Assembly (NCBI GenBank): GCA_028023455.1
Contig: JAQFVV010006231.1
Span: 9,252,036-9,316,035, forward strand
Reading direction: 5' to 3'
DNA: 64,000 bases
Source: Epiperipatus broadwayi
Lineage: Eukaryota; Onychophora; Udeonychophora; Euonychophora; Peripatidae
A model generated the notes under the pieces. The model saw only the letters and a program-made list of their open reading frames with translations. It was not told where the DNA came from and made no database searches. Within the stretch, counting starts at the first letter, position 1, and every line of letters starts with the position of its first letter. This document shows positions 46,821 through 59,614 of the stretch, one piece after another. The translations under genes were made by a program, and so were the position numbers.

Positions 46821-47304
46821 TTAACTAGATGGTACTACCATGCAGAGAATTTGCTACTCTTATTAACAAATTGTGTAAACATAGGAAATGCTGATCATGT
46901 GATATCTTGGTGGTTTTATATAAATCCTGGCCATGGGATAATGATAATGTGATGTTTGAAAAACCAAAGACATTTATAGATGCTGAACTCGACTGAAAAC
47001 ATTATTGTGTTTTCATCTTGAGCTCCTAGCTTTATAGTTATCTAAATAGGTAAAAGATGACTACTGGAGAGTTGCATTAGATCTTAAAATCTAGGTGCAA
47101 TGCTCTCAGATATAGGCCATAATCTAGAAACTAATCTGGGAATAATGGATGAATAGGCACTAGATAGGGATTTTATGCACAAACCTTTTTGTATCCATTG
47201 ATTACTAAGGCTTGCACTGGGTGGCACTACTGTATGGAGAGTTTACTACTAAAGATTGTGTAAGCATAGGAAATGGTGATCATGAGATGTTTAGTGGTTT
47301 TATA
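46821..47304. mobile_element. family A compound copy
   Basis: Two leader-like blocks (CATAGGAAATGCTGATCATG at 46880 and GCATAGGAAATGGTGATCAT at 47254) bracket the family A body: AGGTGCAATGCTCTCAGATA, TAGAAACTAATCTGGGAATA, GTATCCATTGATTAC, GGCACTACTGTATGGAGAGT. The hammerhead CTGATGA half is deleted. AGGATCCTAT occurs at 46811-46820 and 47305-47314 and may be a 10-bp target duplication, though it is palindromic and may belong to the element. Confidence 0.65.
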
Positions 47305-47314
47305 AGGATCCTAT

Positions 47315-49875
47315 AACATTCTTGTGTTATATAATATATAATTATTATTCAAACATAATGTTTTCATTATAGATAGAAAATAAACTTTTTTATGATATAC
47401 AGATTGTCTTACATTATGTTTATTTCTATGCGTTATTTATACCTATTATCCTAGACAAGATAGGTAGTTATAATATTTTCATAAAATAAGTTATAATTTA
47501 ATACAAAAAAATGAAGTGGGTTCATAGATTAGTTTGAAAAGTTATTACTATTATGTTTTATTAAAAAAAGTCTGATTGTCTTTTTATAGAGAAATAATAA
47601 AAATCGGTAGCAAATTTTTCAAAATGGCTGTCAGCATCTTTTTATTTCAAAGTAATTTAATATTTAATTTCATTAAAAATTTGACATATATGTTTGTAAA
47701 ATAATAAACTTTCTAAACAAATAAATTGTAATAATTTTAGATCGTAAATTTAATTTTTTTAAAAGGCTGCACAAGTATTTTAAAACTGCATATACAGAAA
47801 GTAATCATCTTCATCAAAATACAATTTTAAAAATAATTTGTCAAAATTTACATAAATAGATATATTTTTAATTTTCTTTTAGTCACTTTTTTAAACAAAC
47901 CATACATAATGTTGGATTTATCTACTGTGTGTGATTATATATATAGAATCCTCATTAATGGAATATGCATATCCATTGTAGAACTACAAAAAAAAATATA
48001 CTTATATTTTAATAAAAACACTAAAAAAAATATTACTGATTACTGAATAATAAATATTTAATCTAAAATAGAATACTATATAAATTATAAATAATAAAAA
48101 TGCTATGCTTTATATATATTTCTTAATAAATTTTTCTTTAACACTGATTTTTAACTATTAAATTTAAAAGTAAGCTTTTTTCTCCATAAATAAATATATA
48201 TAACATTTTAATAATATATATATATTGAAAGTTATTATCACTATTGTTTGTTAATGTTTAAAATTAATTTTAATTATAAACAGTAATGTTGTTGTGTTAT
48301 TATAATTCTTCAATCTTTATTAAATCACAAAGTTATTTCTCAAAGGATCAAGAGATGTAATAAATTTCTCTATAACTTTTCTATTAACAAAGATAAACAC
48401 ACAAAAATTCAGAAAATAAGACCACTTAAAAACCATTTCAATGATTCTAAGTATCTGGTGAATCATTAAGTCAATATGTTAACTTAATTCTTCCTTGCTT
48501 TAAAAAAGGAGTGTAAATAAAGAAATGAAACATTATTAAATAATAGACATTAATATATAGAAGTTTTATTAATTAATCTATCTCTTGATTGTTTTATATA
48601 AATATATGACCCATATATGCATATATTATTTAAGAAAAATTTATACGCACATTATATTCAATTAAACGTTTTTGACATTATTCCTATAAGAATTTCTTCC
48701 TTTATTTGACGATTTATCATATTACATTTTTTTCCCTAATCAATTAACAATTGATTATGGAAAATCTTATATGTATATAAATAAATTCAGATTAATCTAT
48801 TCAAGAGCAAAAATCAGTTAATACCTTTTTTATTTTCTATGATAAAAATTGTCAGATAATACTTTTTTAAAGTAATAAAAAATGCAATTTCCACAACTTT
48901 TATTTAAAATAAATTGGAAAAATAATAGCTGCATATAAACAAAAATGTACAGCAAATACAACAAAATCAAGCACACTTCAGAGGATAATCATATATAATC
49001 AAAGTCCACACACATTAGAATTTCACAACAAATAGACTTATTTAGCAAGAATAATTGTTATAAAGCATAGAAGTTGATATATTCATCATTATAAAATGGA
49101 AAAATCAACAAATATCTCTATGAAAAAAAATGAATGAAGAATGATAAAAGGTAGCCTGAATAATGAGTTAAACACTGAAATTGTCAAGCTCAGACAGTAG
49201 GAAAGATGTATGGCATAGAAAAACATCACAGTGAGTTCAGTGTTTAAGTTACAATTTTATATAGGTACAAGTGTTTATTATGTTTATATTGTTAACAACA
49301 TGAATGCATTTTTTAAAAAAAAACCTTATAAAAGTTGATACCACTTTTTGTTAGAAGTAATTTACCACCACCTTCTTTAGGTTCCTATCTATAAAAGTAA
49401 ACATGTCACATAAAAATGATTGTCCATTTCTATTCTATATAATCTTTGTACTTTAAAAAGGCTGTTATATTAATAAAATTAGTACTTATTTAAAAACAGA
49501 AAAAAAAATCACTAACAATATAAAATGCAATAAGAAGTATATGAGCATATAACAAGAAACAGTGAAAAAAAAAAAAAGGCATCATTCGATTGTATATTTG
49601 ATACTTTAGTGTTTTGTTGTACTATGATACTCTATAATTATACATTTATTGACATTAATAGATTTTTTGTTTAAATTCTATTACATTAACATACTGTCAG
49701 TTAGCTATAGCATTACAATGTATACATTATATTTAATTTTCCCCCAAACTTCTTTTTCCTGAACAAGTTTAGGAAAGAATCAAAAGAAAATGTTTATAAA
49801 TATGTATTAAAAACTACTGAAATTTAATTAAATTTAAAAAGAAATAGGAGAGCAGTGATATTTGGAATTTTCTAA
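47315..49875 (-). other. large intron, no gene seen
   Basis: AT-rich sequence without recognisable repeats or exons. Confidence 0.4.
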
Positions 49876-50305
49876 GCTATCATCATCATCACCACCATTA
49901 TCAATCCACTGCAGGATGGTGTCTCCAAGTTCAATCCATCTTTTCTGATCTTTAGCTTCTCTTCTTCACATCATCCCTGCACACTTTCTTATTTCATCCA
50001 TCCATCTCACATGTGGTCTCTTTCTGGGTCTTTTACAATCTCTTGGAATCCAGTTTAACATTTCAATTGTCCATCTATTATCATCTCTTCTAGCAATATG
50101 TCCAGCCCAACTCCACTTCAATCTTTTAATTTTTTCAAGGAGATCGGTAACACCTGTTTGTTCTCTTACCCATACATTGCGTTTTCAATCTCTTCTTGTT
50201 ACTCCCAATATGCATCTCTCCATACTTCTTTGAGTGGTTTGAAGTCTCTGTATTGCTCTTCTATTAAGTGTCCATGTCTCAGATCCATAAGTAAGAACTG
50301 TTATA
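49876..50305 (-). mobile_element. RTE-like LINE 3' end with ATC-type tail
   Basis: On the minus strand a nearly continuous frame reads VLTYGSETWTLNRRAIQRLQ near 50300-50240, MERCILGVTRRD, LLEKIKRLKWSWAGHIARRD near 50145-50085, RWTIEMLNWIPRDCKRPRKR, VRWMDEIRKCAG, RWIELGDTILQWIDNGG. It ends in a (GAT)n run at the 3' tail (49880-49895). These are the classic post-RT motifs (YGSETW, CILG-TRRD, KWSWAGHIAR, RWTDEI) of RTE-type LINEs. There are two in-frame TGA codons. It is truncated at the 5' side and much younger than the copy at 29690. The plus-strand frame 50098-50529 is its shadow. Confidence 0.85.
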
Positions 50306-50585
50306 GTATTATTATAATTTGTTATTCAATTGACATTTTATTAACATATATATTCTGGATGATTTCAATTTTTAATTATTACATACATACATCTATATAT
50401 TACTTGAATGAAAATGCAAAAAAGGATAAAGATAGTAAAGAAATGACTATATATTACTTGGTAATTGCATTTCTTGAGACAACTATAGGAATGGCAAAAT
50501 TTGAAATGTCCTATAATTCTTCATGTTAGGAATTTTATATATTATACGAGAAAAATACGAGAATAAAATTTTTATTTAAAGCAAA

Positions 50586-51004
50586 ATTCAGACTTTCACA
50601 TGACCCTCAACTATCCATACTATCTCATACTGCTGACACACTTGATCACACATATGTTGAAAAGATAAACAAGACCAATATATGTATTTCATGCTAAACC
50701 AGCACTCGTCAATGTGGGCTTTGAGTGTTTCATCATCAGATTTTCAATGAAATGGACAGCTGAAGAGTTGTGGGGTGGAGTGAATGAAAGCCTGTCCATT
50801 AAAGTATGAAGATTGGCTATCTTAATATAAGCTGAGCATTGATTGTATATATATGTGGAGATGATAATCTGGACCAACTGATGATTGCTAGTTTAGCACA
50901 AAATACATATATTAGTGATTGTTTATCTTTTCGACATGTGTGTGATCAAGTGGCAGTATGAGATAGTGTGGATAGTTAACGGTCATGTGAAAGTCTGAGT
51001 TCAA
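50586..51004. mobile_element. family D foldback, about 125-bp arms
   Basis: The arms at about 50586-50711 and 50880-51004 pair imperfectly with small indels: ATTCAGACTTTCACATGACC against GGTCATGTGAAAGTCTGAGT, and TGATCACACATATG against ACATGTGTGTGATCA. The centre holds GATTTTCAATGAAATGGACA and CTGTCCATTAAAGTATGAAG, shared with 53917-55070. The right end carries a degraded B-box-like GAGTTCAAACC. The minus frame 50689-50877 is within it and is not a gene. Confidence 0.7.
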
Positions 51005-51686
51005 ACCTCCCCCCTATATATTACATATTGGAGTGCAGGTATGAAAAAGACTGTACTGTAGAAAAAAATTAATATATGAAAGCAAAATTATAACAAATTT
51101 TGAAGAATAATTTTTTATTGAATTCTAATACATTTATATATTTTAAAAATTATAAGCAACAATTTTATATACTTACTATTCTATTAAAATGGAGATAACT
51201 ACTTCCTACAGAGTACAATGAAAGAGATAATAAAACCACTCTCTCTTTCCCTGTTTTTGATATCACGTAACTCAGTAGGAGATAGTTAATTCCATTTCGA
51301 TTACAGAGAAAAAAGTTATGGTTATGTATTATTATACTATACTATTTACATGTTTCAAAATTCAAAAAAGTTTATTTTTTTAATCTCTTTATCACATCAT
51401 TCTAAAGTTAAATTAAATAATAGTTCAAATTAATGAGTTATTAAAAAAAGGGGAGGGGAAGCCCTTTCCTTTATTCATGTGTAAATTAAATCGTACTTGT
51501 TTATCATACCAATAATCCAACTCAGAACATTAAAATTTATTATTTACAAAATCATTAATTGTACCTTCCATTACTTCAACTACTATTCAAAGTACCATGT
51601 TTTAAATAATATATATATATATAAACGTTTCACTATAATAATGCTTTGTAAATAAATTCATTCAAATAATATGCTTTAATAAGTCA
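51005..51686 (-). other. large intron, no gene seen
   Basis: AT-rich sequence. Nothing recognisable. Confidence 0.4.
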
Positions 51687-51830
51687 CAGTGGAGAGGGGA
51701 GGGATGGAATTGAATGATTTAATACTTGGAAGATATAAGAAGTTTGGACACAAAGAGACAGAACTGAGCCACAATCCATGGATCATGATTTCCATACTTA
51801 TCACTCTACCACTACACACTATATTACAGG
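51687..51830 (-). mobile_element. tRNA-derived SINE (family E), best copy
   Basis: Read on the minus strand, TAGTGGTAGAGTGATAAGTA (from about 51813) fits an RNA polymerase III A box with tRNA-like flank. GGCTCAGTTCTG (about 51772-51761) follows at B-box spacing. Between them is an anticodon-arm-like CATGATCCATGGATTGTG stretch. The tail continues TTTGTGTCCAAACTTCTTAT...CACTGTG. Diverged copies lie at 1282, 2070 and 35165. Confidence 0.6.
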
Positions 51831-53039
51831 AATGAAGATATATATATATTACTTATGTATCATTCAAGCAATTGTGTAAGTTAGAGACTGCTTGTAAATT
51901 TACCTAAAAAATCAAATTTTAAAAATATAACGAAATAAACAATTTTAAATTTTTTATTCTACTTGTTGTTTGTTTAATTTATGATTAATGTTTAATTTAA
52001 GATCAACTAGTAAAACAAAAAAAAAAAAATATAATTATAATTACCGAAGTATGTCTTTGAAAAAATTTAGTTACATATGCATATATAAAATAAATAATTA
52101 GTATAGCAAAATCAAATGTGTGCAATGTTAGCATACAAAGGGCTACATTTGGTTTCTATTGAAAACACACATAAAGGTAACATATAGTTGGAAAGAAGGG
52201 AATAGTTTTTTTTATCAGGGATATTGAAATTTTATGACAATATTACTTCTAATATATAGTTAAATAACAATTGAAGAGAATTTGTTTAGAGTTCCAGAAA
52301 GAAATTTAATTAAATTAGTGGGGATATTCTCGAACACAAGCTTGTAATTTATAAAAAAACAAAAATCATATTTTTGTGATGAAGAGAAATATAAATGTAA
52401 CTATCTTTAAAAAAAAATAACGGCGCATTAATTCAAAATTTGGTGGATGTAAACAAGATAGAGGGGGGGGGGAGGCTTCCATTTTTACAACTTAATTACT
52501 TCGTTCTTATAGTATCAAAATAATACGTTGCATTTAAAAACTGTCCCAATTCTTATTCAGGGTAACATATTCCAAGACAAGTATATACAATATATATTGT
52601 AAATTATAAAAAAATAATTTTTTTTTCTATTTATATTTAAGAATTTTATTTTTGAAATGATTTTCTGACAGATAAAAATTAGCAAAAATTTTTAAAATTG
52701 AGATTGATCTCTTCAAAAAATTTTGGCATATTTTATCAATAATCAATATACAGAAAGGTTGATCAATAATTAAAATTTACTTGGAATAAAATCCTTTAAT
52801 ATACGTTTTAAGAACACTTTAAAAAAGAGAAAAGAATCAATTAATTATCATATACTATAAAAGTTCAAAATATTAAAACAGCATGGCAGAAATTATCATC
52901 TATATACACTATCTACAAACTATCATTGTTATTAATATGCCTTTCTTTTTTAAAAAAAAAAAATCTCTCGCTGCAAATCGAGTTAAAAAAATTTATTTAC
53001 TGATAGTAAATAAGAGGTAAATTATAAATATATAACGTA
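51831..53039 (-). other. large intron, no gene seen
   Basis: AT-rich sequence with a G9 run at about 52463-52471. Nothing recognisable. Confidence 0.4.
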
Positions 53040-53180
53040 GCATAAACCACGGCACATTCGCTTTACAGATGGAACACTATTTAAACTGAATACTTTCCTT
53101 TACAAACAAGATAAAGTCTTTTTAAAAGATAGAATGGATCCACTCTATCTTTTTTCACCCAAGCTATATGTAGGTAAGTA
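53040..53180. repeat. diverged family B copy
   Basis: GCACATTCGCTTTACAGATG and ACAAGATAAAGTCTTTTTAA, followed by the hairpin AAAAGATAGA...TCTATCTTTT. The order matches 28240-28340. Confidence 0.5.
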
Positions 53181-53916
53181 AATCATATATTTTAAACAGC
53201 TGAGGAAAAGAAGAAGGTAAAAAATAAATAAATAAATTACACATTATATAATATTTTTAATAATAAGAATTTATTTTGATATATAAATAAAATACTGATT
53301 AGCATTCCAACCTGGGGATTAAATTTAGGCAATTTTTACTGGTTCTGAGACAGGCTCAGTATTTGTCTTTCAAGTAGATATTTTATAACAAACCTCTCTA
53401 ATTATCTAATTTTTGATCAGTAAGTAAGTATTTAAATATTCTTAGCTGAAGGGTAAAGAAATATATAATTTTTTTTAAAAAAACTTCTTCATTCAGCAAA
53501 CGGCGCATAGCTATTTAAAAGTCATGCTATATATATATATACGTATGTTAATAGAAAATCATATAGCATTAAATACAAGCCAAATAACAAATTTATATAA
53601 AAAATTCTCTCCTTATCATGTTTTCATTTACTAACAAATAAATATTCTCAAGTGAAAATCAGTTGGATACATACATAAAACAGAAAATCCAAGAATTCAT
53701 TTCAAAATCCATCTATCTTTAATAGCAAGGAAAGTTTTCATAAAATTGTTGACCCTGCAGATTCAAAAAGTTTTATCATCAGAATTTTGATAATAAATCT
53801 TGAATCTGAGGCCATCAATTTTATGAATACTTCCTTTGATATTAAAGGTGAGGTTTTTGAACAGAAATATGGGAAGGTTATTTTTGTTATATATATATGG
53901 TACTTTAACTCACACT
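53181..53916 (-). other. large intron, no gene seen
   Basis: AT-rich sequence with (TA)n at 53528-53541. The frame at 53787-53981 runs into the next repeat and is not a gene. Confidence 0.4.
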
Positions 53917-55070
53917 TTCAAGCTCATTACAACTACCCAATTCATCTTATACAACTGATATACATGACAGCATACATGTGAAAAAGATAAATGGTCTCCA
54001 ACATATGTATTTTATGCTGAACCAGCACTCATCAGTTGATACAGATCCCCATCTCCCACACATGTATACAATTAGTTCTCAGTTTATATTAAGATAAAAA
54101 AATTTCAAACTTTAATGGACAAGCTTCAATCTTCTTCACTCTCCAACTCTTCAGCCATCCATATAATAGAAAATCTGTGGATGGAATACTCAAAATACTT
54201 GTTGATGCCAATATTATTGTCATACCCATGTTGATCTTACATCAATCTGACTCTCACACATAGGGGCCTTAATATATCTAATTTAATTATACAGAAGAGG
54301 AATGGGCAGCATATAGGCTGAATATGTAATATTTAAATATACATGTATATTTTCTATATTAAACTTAATGCAATTTGCACTCAAACTTTCAAGCTCCCTA
54401 CAGTTATCCAATCCATTTTATATAACCAATACAAATGATCATATTCATGTGAAAAAGATAAATGACCTCCAATATACATATATCATGTTGAACCAACACT
54501 CATCAATTGGTCCATCTCCCACACAGACATACAATCATGATTTGGTTTACATTAATATACAAATCTTCAAACCTTAATAGATGGATTAGATAGCTATAGG
54601 GAACTTGAACACCTGGGCTCAAGTCCCTTATAATTACACTGACTTTAATATAGAAAACATACATGTATTTAAATATTATATATTCAGCCTGTATTCTGCC
54701 AATCCCTCCTATATAATTAAATTGGATATTTTAAAGTCCTATGTGTGAAGGATCAGATTGACTTATGATCAACATGGATAAGACAATAATATTGGCATCA
54801 ACAAAGACTTTGAGCATTCCATTCTTGGATTTTCAATGATACAGATGGCAGAAAGAGTTCAATCCTTACCCATTAAAGTTTGAAGATTTGTTATCTTAAT
54901 ATAAACTGAGCACTGATTGTACATGTGTGTGGGAGATGGTGATCTGGCCCAACTGATGAGTGCTGGTTCAGCATGAAATATGTATATTGGAGATCCATTT
55001 TTTTTTCCACATGTTTGTGAACATGTGTATCGGTTGTATGGACAGCTGTAGAAAACTTGAAAGTCTGGAT
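53917..55070. mobile_element. nested family D foldback
   Basis: The outer arms 53917-54360 and 54647-55070 pair with mismatches and small indels. Anchors are GTTGATGCCAATATTATTGT at 54201 with its reverse complement at 54783, and GCTGAACCAGCACTCATCAG at 54016 with its partner ending at 54972. The spacer 54361-54646 is not unique sequence but a third copy of the arm's outer half (CAAGCTCCCTACAGTTATCC, TGTTGAACCAACACTCATCA). That copy ends in a tRNA-like tail, CCTGGGCTCAAGTCCC TTATAATTACA. The right end finishes with the same tail (ATGCAAGTCCCTTATAATTA, to about 55092). No coding capacity; the frames inside are symmetric artefacts. Confidence 0.75.
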
Positions 55071-55094
55071 GCAAGTCCCTTATAATTACATTAA

Positions 55095-57736
55095 AAACCT
55101 AAAGCTAAACTAGTCAATAAAATAACCAAAATTACACCATATTATCAAAAATGTATGTGGAATTGTGGGTAATGTTTAGTTTAAATATGTTATTTTGTAG
55201 TTCTTTACACATGAGAAGTTTGCTTGTAAAAGGGAAACTATTGTTTATGTTTTACACTTTTACATTTTTCTGGCTAATCTGGTTGAGTTGTGAATTTGGA
55301 GTAATAGTGTGTTATGTGTCTACTCTAATTGATTTTCACTTGAGATGGACTACTTGTTAATAGGCGAAAACAAGATTGTAAGAGAATTATAATATAAATT
55401 TGTTATATTACTAGTATTTAATGTTATATGATTTTCTATTTTATTTATTATTACTTTATAAATATATTAAATAACCTCAATATTACCACATATTCTTTTA
55501 AATTCATATAAATAGAGACACAATAATAATCCCCAAGATGCATTTTGTGCGGACCCAGCATGATTGATGTTATTTAATATATTTATAAAGATATTACTCG
55601 TGGAAAAAAAAAATGTGAATAACTCCATGTGTTTGTGTGTTTAATTTTAAAAAATCAGACATATTAATCTTTAATTGAGTTTTAAAGATTATATCTGTGC
55701 TGGAGATCATCTCTAGTTTAGTAAATGATTAATAATAGTCATTACTATATTTATCTAAAGCAAATCGTGTCAAAGATGTGGGTTGAGTTAATTTAACTCA
55801 AAATGTAATTACTAGTATAGTATTAGATAGTATTTAATACAGATATATAATAAATTGAAGTGTTTAAAGAGGGATTCTCTGAGTTTAAATTTCTTATCTA
55901 GTGTACTTTTTATTGCCATTACATCATATTCATGATACAAACTTTATCATTAAAATTTATTTCAGTTGGTAACATTTTAAAGGCTCTAATTTAGCATTAA
56001 ATTACACACACACATATATCTGATGACCTCATATATATATATTAAATTTTTCTTTAAAATACTAGCACTTTTTTTCTTTACTGTTATGAAAAGCAATGTT
56101 ATCCATAAAAACTATGCTTTAATGTAAAACAAGATAGCAAACCTAAGAGCTAATTATGAGAACAACTAATATTTAGTTAAAGGCAAAGAAACTAAACCAT
56201 TTGATAAAAATAAAAAATAATGAAAATATTCCATATAAAATTATTTTTAATCAATATCAGTTATAAAAATTTTAGGTGACATATTTTCAGATGCAAAGTC
56301 AAATTTATATTATTTTGTTTTGTCACATTTGTCTCCGGTATATTTTCCCTTTCTTGAACACTATGATTCTGAAGAGAATCTTGCTGAAAGATGCTATTCA
56401 TAGATAGAATATTGCAGATAAATACCCCATAGTTCACTTGAAATAGCTAAACATTTTTGTCTCTTCTCAATCAAAAATAAACAATTTTTTTTTTGTACAA
56501 ACCAGACTTAGCTTATTTTACAAAGCACAGGTGGAAGCACATTTTACAGATCACAAATAAAAGTTGTCCTATATAATTTAGCAAAAGTTATGTTTAAATG
56601 TTTGAAGAATCAGATATATTTCTTATAAATAAAAAGATATCAGAAATAAAATGATAGCCCAAACCCTTTATTAAAAAGATTAAAAAAAAAAGCCATTTGA
56701 TGTAAATAAAATAAAAAGATGATACTTATCATTCTGCTGTGGCAGCAATAATGGATACTTTGACAGTAATAATCAACTATCAAAAACATACAGAGAAGCT
56801 ATGGAATCCTATGTAAAGACTAGAGAGTAGAATAAATGTGAATAACTTTTATGAAGCATTCTAATATCAACTTCTTCCTCCCAACATTATTAACTGATTC
56901 TAATAAAATATGGAATCTGTTAAATTTTAATATTAAAAAATAAATAAATTGTAGAAGTACTTTCAATTACTATCATGTTAAATATATAAGTACACTAATC
57001 TGCTAAAACCATATATTGAATAATATTCTTTTTTTTATTAATTATTTCTGTTGATGTCTTAATATGTATATATCATTTTAAAACAATTACATCATAGGTA
57101 TGTATATATATCTATATTGTACATAACATTAAAATGTCTGTACTATATTTATATACATTTGACAAAAAATATTTTTTTGTTAATTATTTTTCATAAGGTT
57201 TCAATGTATAAACATTAAAATTTTCAGTATTTTATGTATTTAAAGAATATATTATGTAAGGTTCAATACTATCCCTACAAAGCTTTGGAATCAAATAACA
57301 TAGATAAAAAGATCTTTTTGTCATCATAAATAAAATTAACAATTTTTTTGAGGCAGATTAATTGAAGATAATAATAGTAATAATAGTCAAATATAACCAA
57401 CTGTGGCATGAAAAGAGTAGCATAGATATTATTTTTATACTTTATATAAAATTGCTCATGATTGCAAGATTTGAAATATTACCAATACCCTACATAATAA
57501 ATAACTAAATTACTGCCATCAAATAACTCACAGATCAAATAAATTAGTTCATAACCAGTAATCTAAAATAAAAAACAAAACAAAATAAAAACAATATTTA
57601 ATCAATATTATATATATATTGAACATTAATTAAAAAGACCAGAATAAATTCTGTTCAAACACTAAATGTTTCTCAATCAAAACTCATAAATAAATCTTTC
57701 TATATATATATTTTAGTTCATAACAAAAACTTTAGA
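55095..57736 (-). other. large intron; one family F scrap
   Basis: AT-rich sequence. At about 55700-55795, CATCTCTAGTTTAGTAAATG and AAGCAAATCGTGTCAAAGAT resemble the repeat at 9541-9620. The frame 55151-55360 has no recognisable domain. Nothing else seen. Confidence 0.4.
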
Positions 57737-57790
57737 CCAGGCATAGGAAAACGATGACCTTTAGAGTGCATGCAGCCTTTATGATTTTTT
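57737..57790. mobile_element. orphan hAT-like end
   Basis: CAGGCATAGGAAAACGATGA CCTTTAGAGTGCATGCAGCC follows the usual hAT MITE opening (CAGGCATGGGCAAAC...GCATGCGGCC style). No matching right end was found, so it may be a deletion remnant. Confidence 0.4.
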
Positions 57791-58007
57791 GTATGACCTT
57801 CCTTCTTCATGATGAAAATCAGCATAACTTTTATTAAAATTTTTTATGTTCTGTTCATTCCCGTTCATTCATGCTTTCTTTCATTTGAGGTTTAGGTAAC
57901 TAAACGACATTTTAAATTACTAACCAATGAAAATCATTGGTTTAAATTTTAAAATGTTTACAATTTGTCACAATAGTTGTGAGAAGCCAGCAAGAATATT
58001 CACACTT

Positions 58008-58090
58008 GCATTGGTGGTCAAGAGGTCAGTGCGACTGCCTTGCACTTGCAGGCAGTTGCCCGGGTTGTGGGTTCGCGTCCCGGCCGATGC
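58008..58090 (+). tRNA. tRNA-like sequence (pseudo-tRNA or SINE head)
   Basis: GCATTGG (58008-58014) and CCGATGC (58084-58090) can form a 7-bp acceptor stem with one G-T pair. TGGTCAAGAGGTCAGTGCG is A-box-like and GGTTCGCGTCC (58070-58080) is B-box-like. The anticodon arm (CTGCC...GGCAG) has too large a loop and the T stem has only about four pairs. At 83 nt it is longer than a class I tRNA. It is followed by A7 and (TA)n. I read it as a decayed tRNA or the head of a tRNA-derived SINE, not a working tRNA. Confidence 0.5.
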
Positions 58091-58140
58091 TATGACACTT
58101 AAAAAAATATATATATATTCACATGTATGCATACATACCT

Positions 58141-59612
58141 GGCAGCAATAGGCAAGACTAAGGGCAGTTAGTTTATCATGTTCTTTAAAAGTGGAAGCGT
58201 GAAAAGTGCTATAGATTTTATTCTTTTATTTCCTCAATAAAGTCTTCTCCAATGACTTTGCAATATTTCATTATATTATTCATCAAAAAAATTTATATAT
58301 CAAGATGAATAAAATTTGAAAATATTATACTTATTGTTATTTCATGCATCAATTTTATAAAATTATAAGCACCTAATTAATGTTAGACTTTAAATATAGG
58401 ACTGGAGATCTGATGTTTTATTGTGCAGTTCACTAAGCAAAAATAAAAATGTTTCAATGTTTTTGTAGGATAGGACAAAAAGTATTCAACTTCTCTAAAA
58501 TGAAAGATAAATTGGTTCCCGAGTTGAAGAATAATAGAGAATTAGTAATTCTGCATTTCTCACAGATACAATCATGTAGATGATCTTATTTAAGGGGGAG
58601 GGGAGTAAAGTTAGCTCATAAAATACATACTCGTGTCAAAGTTTTTGAAATGGAACTTAAAAACCTTAAGAACACATATTCAGACTCTTTACGATTGGTT
58701 AAAAAAATACCTAATACCGAGATTTTAATTAAAAATTCATAATTTCTTTTTAATTTTTTGTTTAGTTTTAATGGATTTATGATAATATACATATATGGCT
58801 CTACTGTCTGAAAAAGATTGCTCATGTCTACTTTAGATCTATTACGGTTTAATGATTTTTAAATAAGTAGAAAGCAACCAATTACAAAACTGTACAAGTC
58901 ATTAGTCAGATATAAGATCTAACTTGCAATTTAATTTACAAGAATTTTAATGATCGATATAAATAAATCATCAATGTAAAATCATAAAACAATATCATGC
59001 TCAAGTCACAAGTTCTTTTAAGATAGATTTATTTATGATGTTAAAAAATTAAGTCATGGCATGTTATTATAGTTAGCTTGATAGGGACAAAATTTTAAAA
59101 CCAAACCCAAAATCTACATTTCAATATAAATGAGATTGAGTGGTCCACATAATATTATCTTTATCATCAATAGTCAGATTTAGCAATAAACTATAACCCA
59201 GACCATATACAATTTATGCTTAATCCAATCATATTTCATTACATATGTCATGTTAAAAATTACAACACTCATTGAATTATTAGATGAAGAAAATGACTAA
59301 ATATTTTATCTGAATGTACATCATTCTATATTTAAATACCATACTCTCTAGAATATTTTATTATTTTGTTCACTATTATGTTTTTAACACCTATGACATC
59401 TACCAGTATAAAAAGATTATGTAAATAAGCTAGCTATTGATAGCGTAATTCTCATGATTAATGTATTCCTATATTTCAACTCAAATATGAAATGCTGCAA
59501 ATATTGTATTTCCTCTATCAGAAATAGGAGTAATAAATCACCAGTATGCTGCTCCAATCATAATCTACCTAATGGCAGAGCTATTTATATGTTTTTTGAT
59601 GAGATTAAAAAT
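58141..59612 (-). other. large intron, no gene seen
   Basis: AT-rich sequence. The frames at 58616-58825 and 59454-59714 lack any recognisable domain; the latter overlaps the following MITE. Confidence 0.4.
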
Positions 59613-59614
59613 TA

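Noticed and set aside
49880-49910. ATC/GGT microsatellite as an independent repeat
   Set aside because: It is the simple-repeat tail of the LINE at 49876-50305.
50098-50529. 143-codon plus-strand frame, the longest in the window
   Set aside because: It is a shadow of the minus-strand RTE-like LINE end, whose YGSETW and KWSWAGHIAR motifs lie in the opposite strand.
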